From the NCBI RefSeq assembly GCF_009469695.1, contig NZ_SSSR01000013.1:1-64000 (forward strand): a stretch of DNA of 64,000 bases, written 5' to 3'. The number at the start of each line of letters is the position of its first letter. Positions within the stretch are counted from its first letter, which is position 1. Made by a program: the position numbers and the translations under genes. Under the pieces are notes generated by a model that ran no database searches, was not told where the DNA came from, and saw only the letters and a list, made by a program, of their open reading frames with translations. Positions 63,995 through 64,000 of this stretch are shown here, piece by piece. This stretch comes from Propionivibrio limicola. GTDB taxonomy: Bacteria > Pseudomonadota > Gammaproteobacteria > Burkholderiales > Rhodocyclaceae.

Positions 63995-64000
63995 GAGCCA

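Overview
The window is about 64 kb of GC-rich bacterial chromosome. The gene set suggests a betaproteobacterium, probably Rhodocyclales (Dechloromonas/Azonexus/Accumulibacter-like). It has GltX, tandem tRNA-Glu/tRNA-Asp pairs, CbpA-CbpM, a cytochrome b561/YceI operon, FliW, PrkA-YeaH, many c-di-GMP and two-component sensors, and the long intergenic hairpin repeats I associate with such genomes. The taxonomic placement is inference from gene families, not a database match.

Layout. 0-2.3 kb: gltX, then a tRNA cluster (Ala, and a tandemly duplicated Glu-Asp pair) behind a near-consensus sigma70 promoter. 2.3-12 kb (minus): a four-gene signalling operon. It holds a Cache-GAF-PAS-PAS sensor, a 1333-aa hybrid kinase with GAF, PAS, two receivers and Hpt, a second Cache-GAF protein, and a receiver-HD-GYP response regulator that should lower c-di-GMP. 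The same kind of GAF domain occurs in three consecutive genes. 12-15.8 kb (plus): the lytic transglycosylase MltD and a conserved 473-aa protein of unknown function.

15.8-33.7 kb (minus) is the most interesting part. A peptide-type ABC transporter operon (substrate-binding lipoprotein, two permeases, fused double ATPase) is split by an 11-kb defence-like block. In transcription order the block holds a RecF/OLD-like AAA ATPase, a DUF4276 TOPRIM-like protein, jetA, jetB and jetC of a type I Wadjet anti-plasmid system, a J-domain protein, jetD, and a DUF1016 (YhcG-like) nuclease. The first five genes overlap or nearly abut (4-bp ATGA overlaps at AAA/DUF4276 and DUF4276/jetA, 11 bp at jetB/jetC). 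The AAA-TOPRIM pair and Wadjet are therefore probably one transcriptional and translational unit. Hairpin repeats lie inside this operon.

33.7-43.3 kb: a chemoreceptor with unusual topology, an EAL phosphodiesterase, a proteostasis operon (cbpA-cbpM-M48 protease), and a FIST sensor overlapping a hybrid kinase gene. 43.3-48.7 kb: a decayed flavin-reductase gene, an aminotransferase-methyltransferase-ZIP transporter operon, a ferritin-like/VIT1 membrane protein (MbfA type) and a PQQ-type sugar dehydrogenase homologue. 48.7-54.5 kb: a glycosyltransferase with a small zinc-ribbon protein, fliW, tex and a DUF6933-like gene. 54.6-58.1 kb: cytochrome b561 with two YceI proteins, divergent from a LysR regulator and a secreted HELQH-motif protein. 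58.4-60.5 kb: small stress/membrane proteins and a DmeR/DmeF-type Co/Ni efflux pair with a clear operator. 60.6-64 kb: prkA and yeaH, separated by another long hairpin repeat. Large antisense ORFs over the GC-rich genes were treated as shadows.
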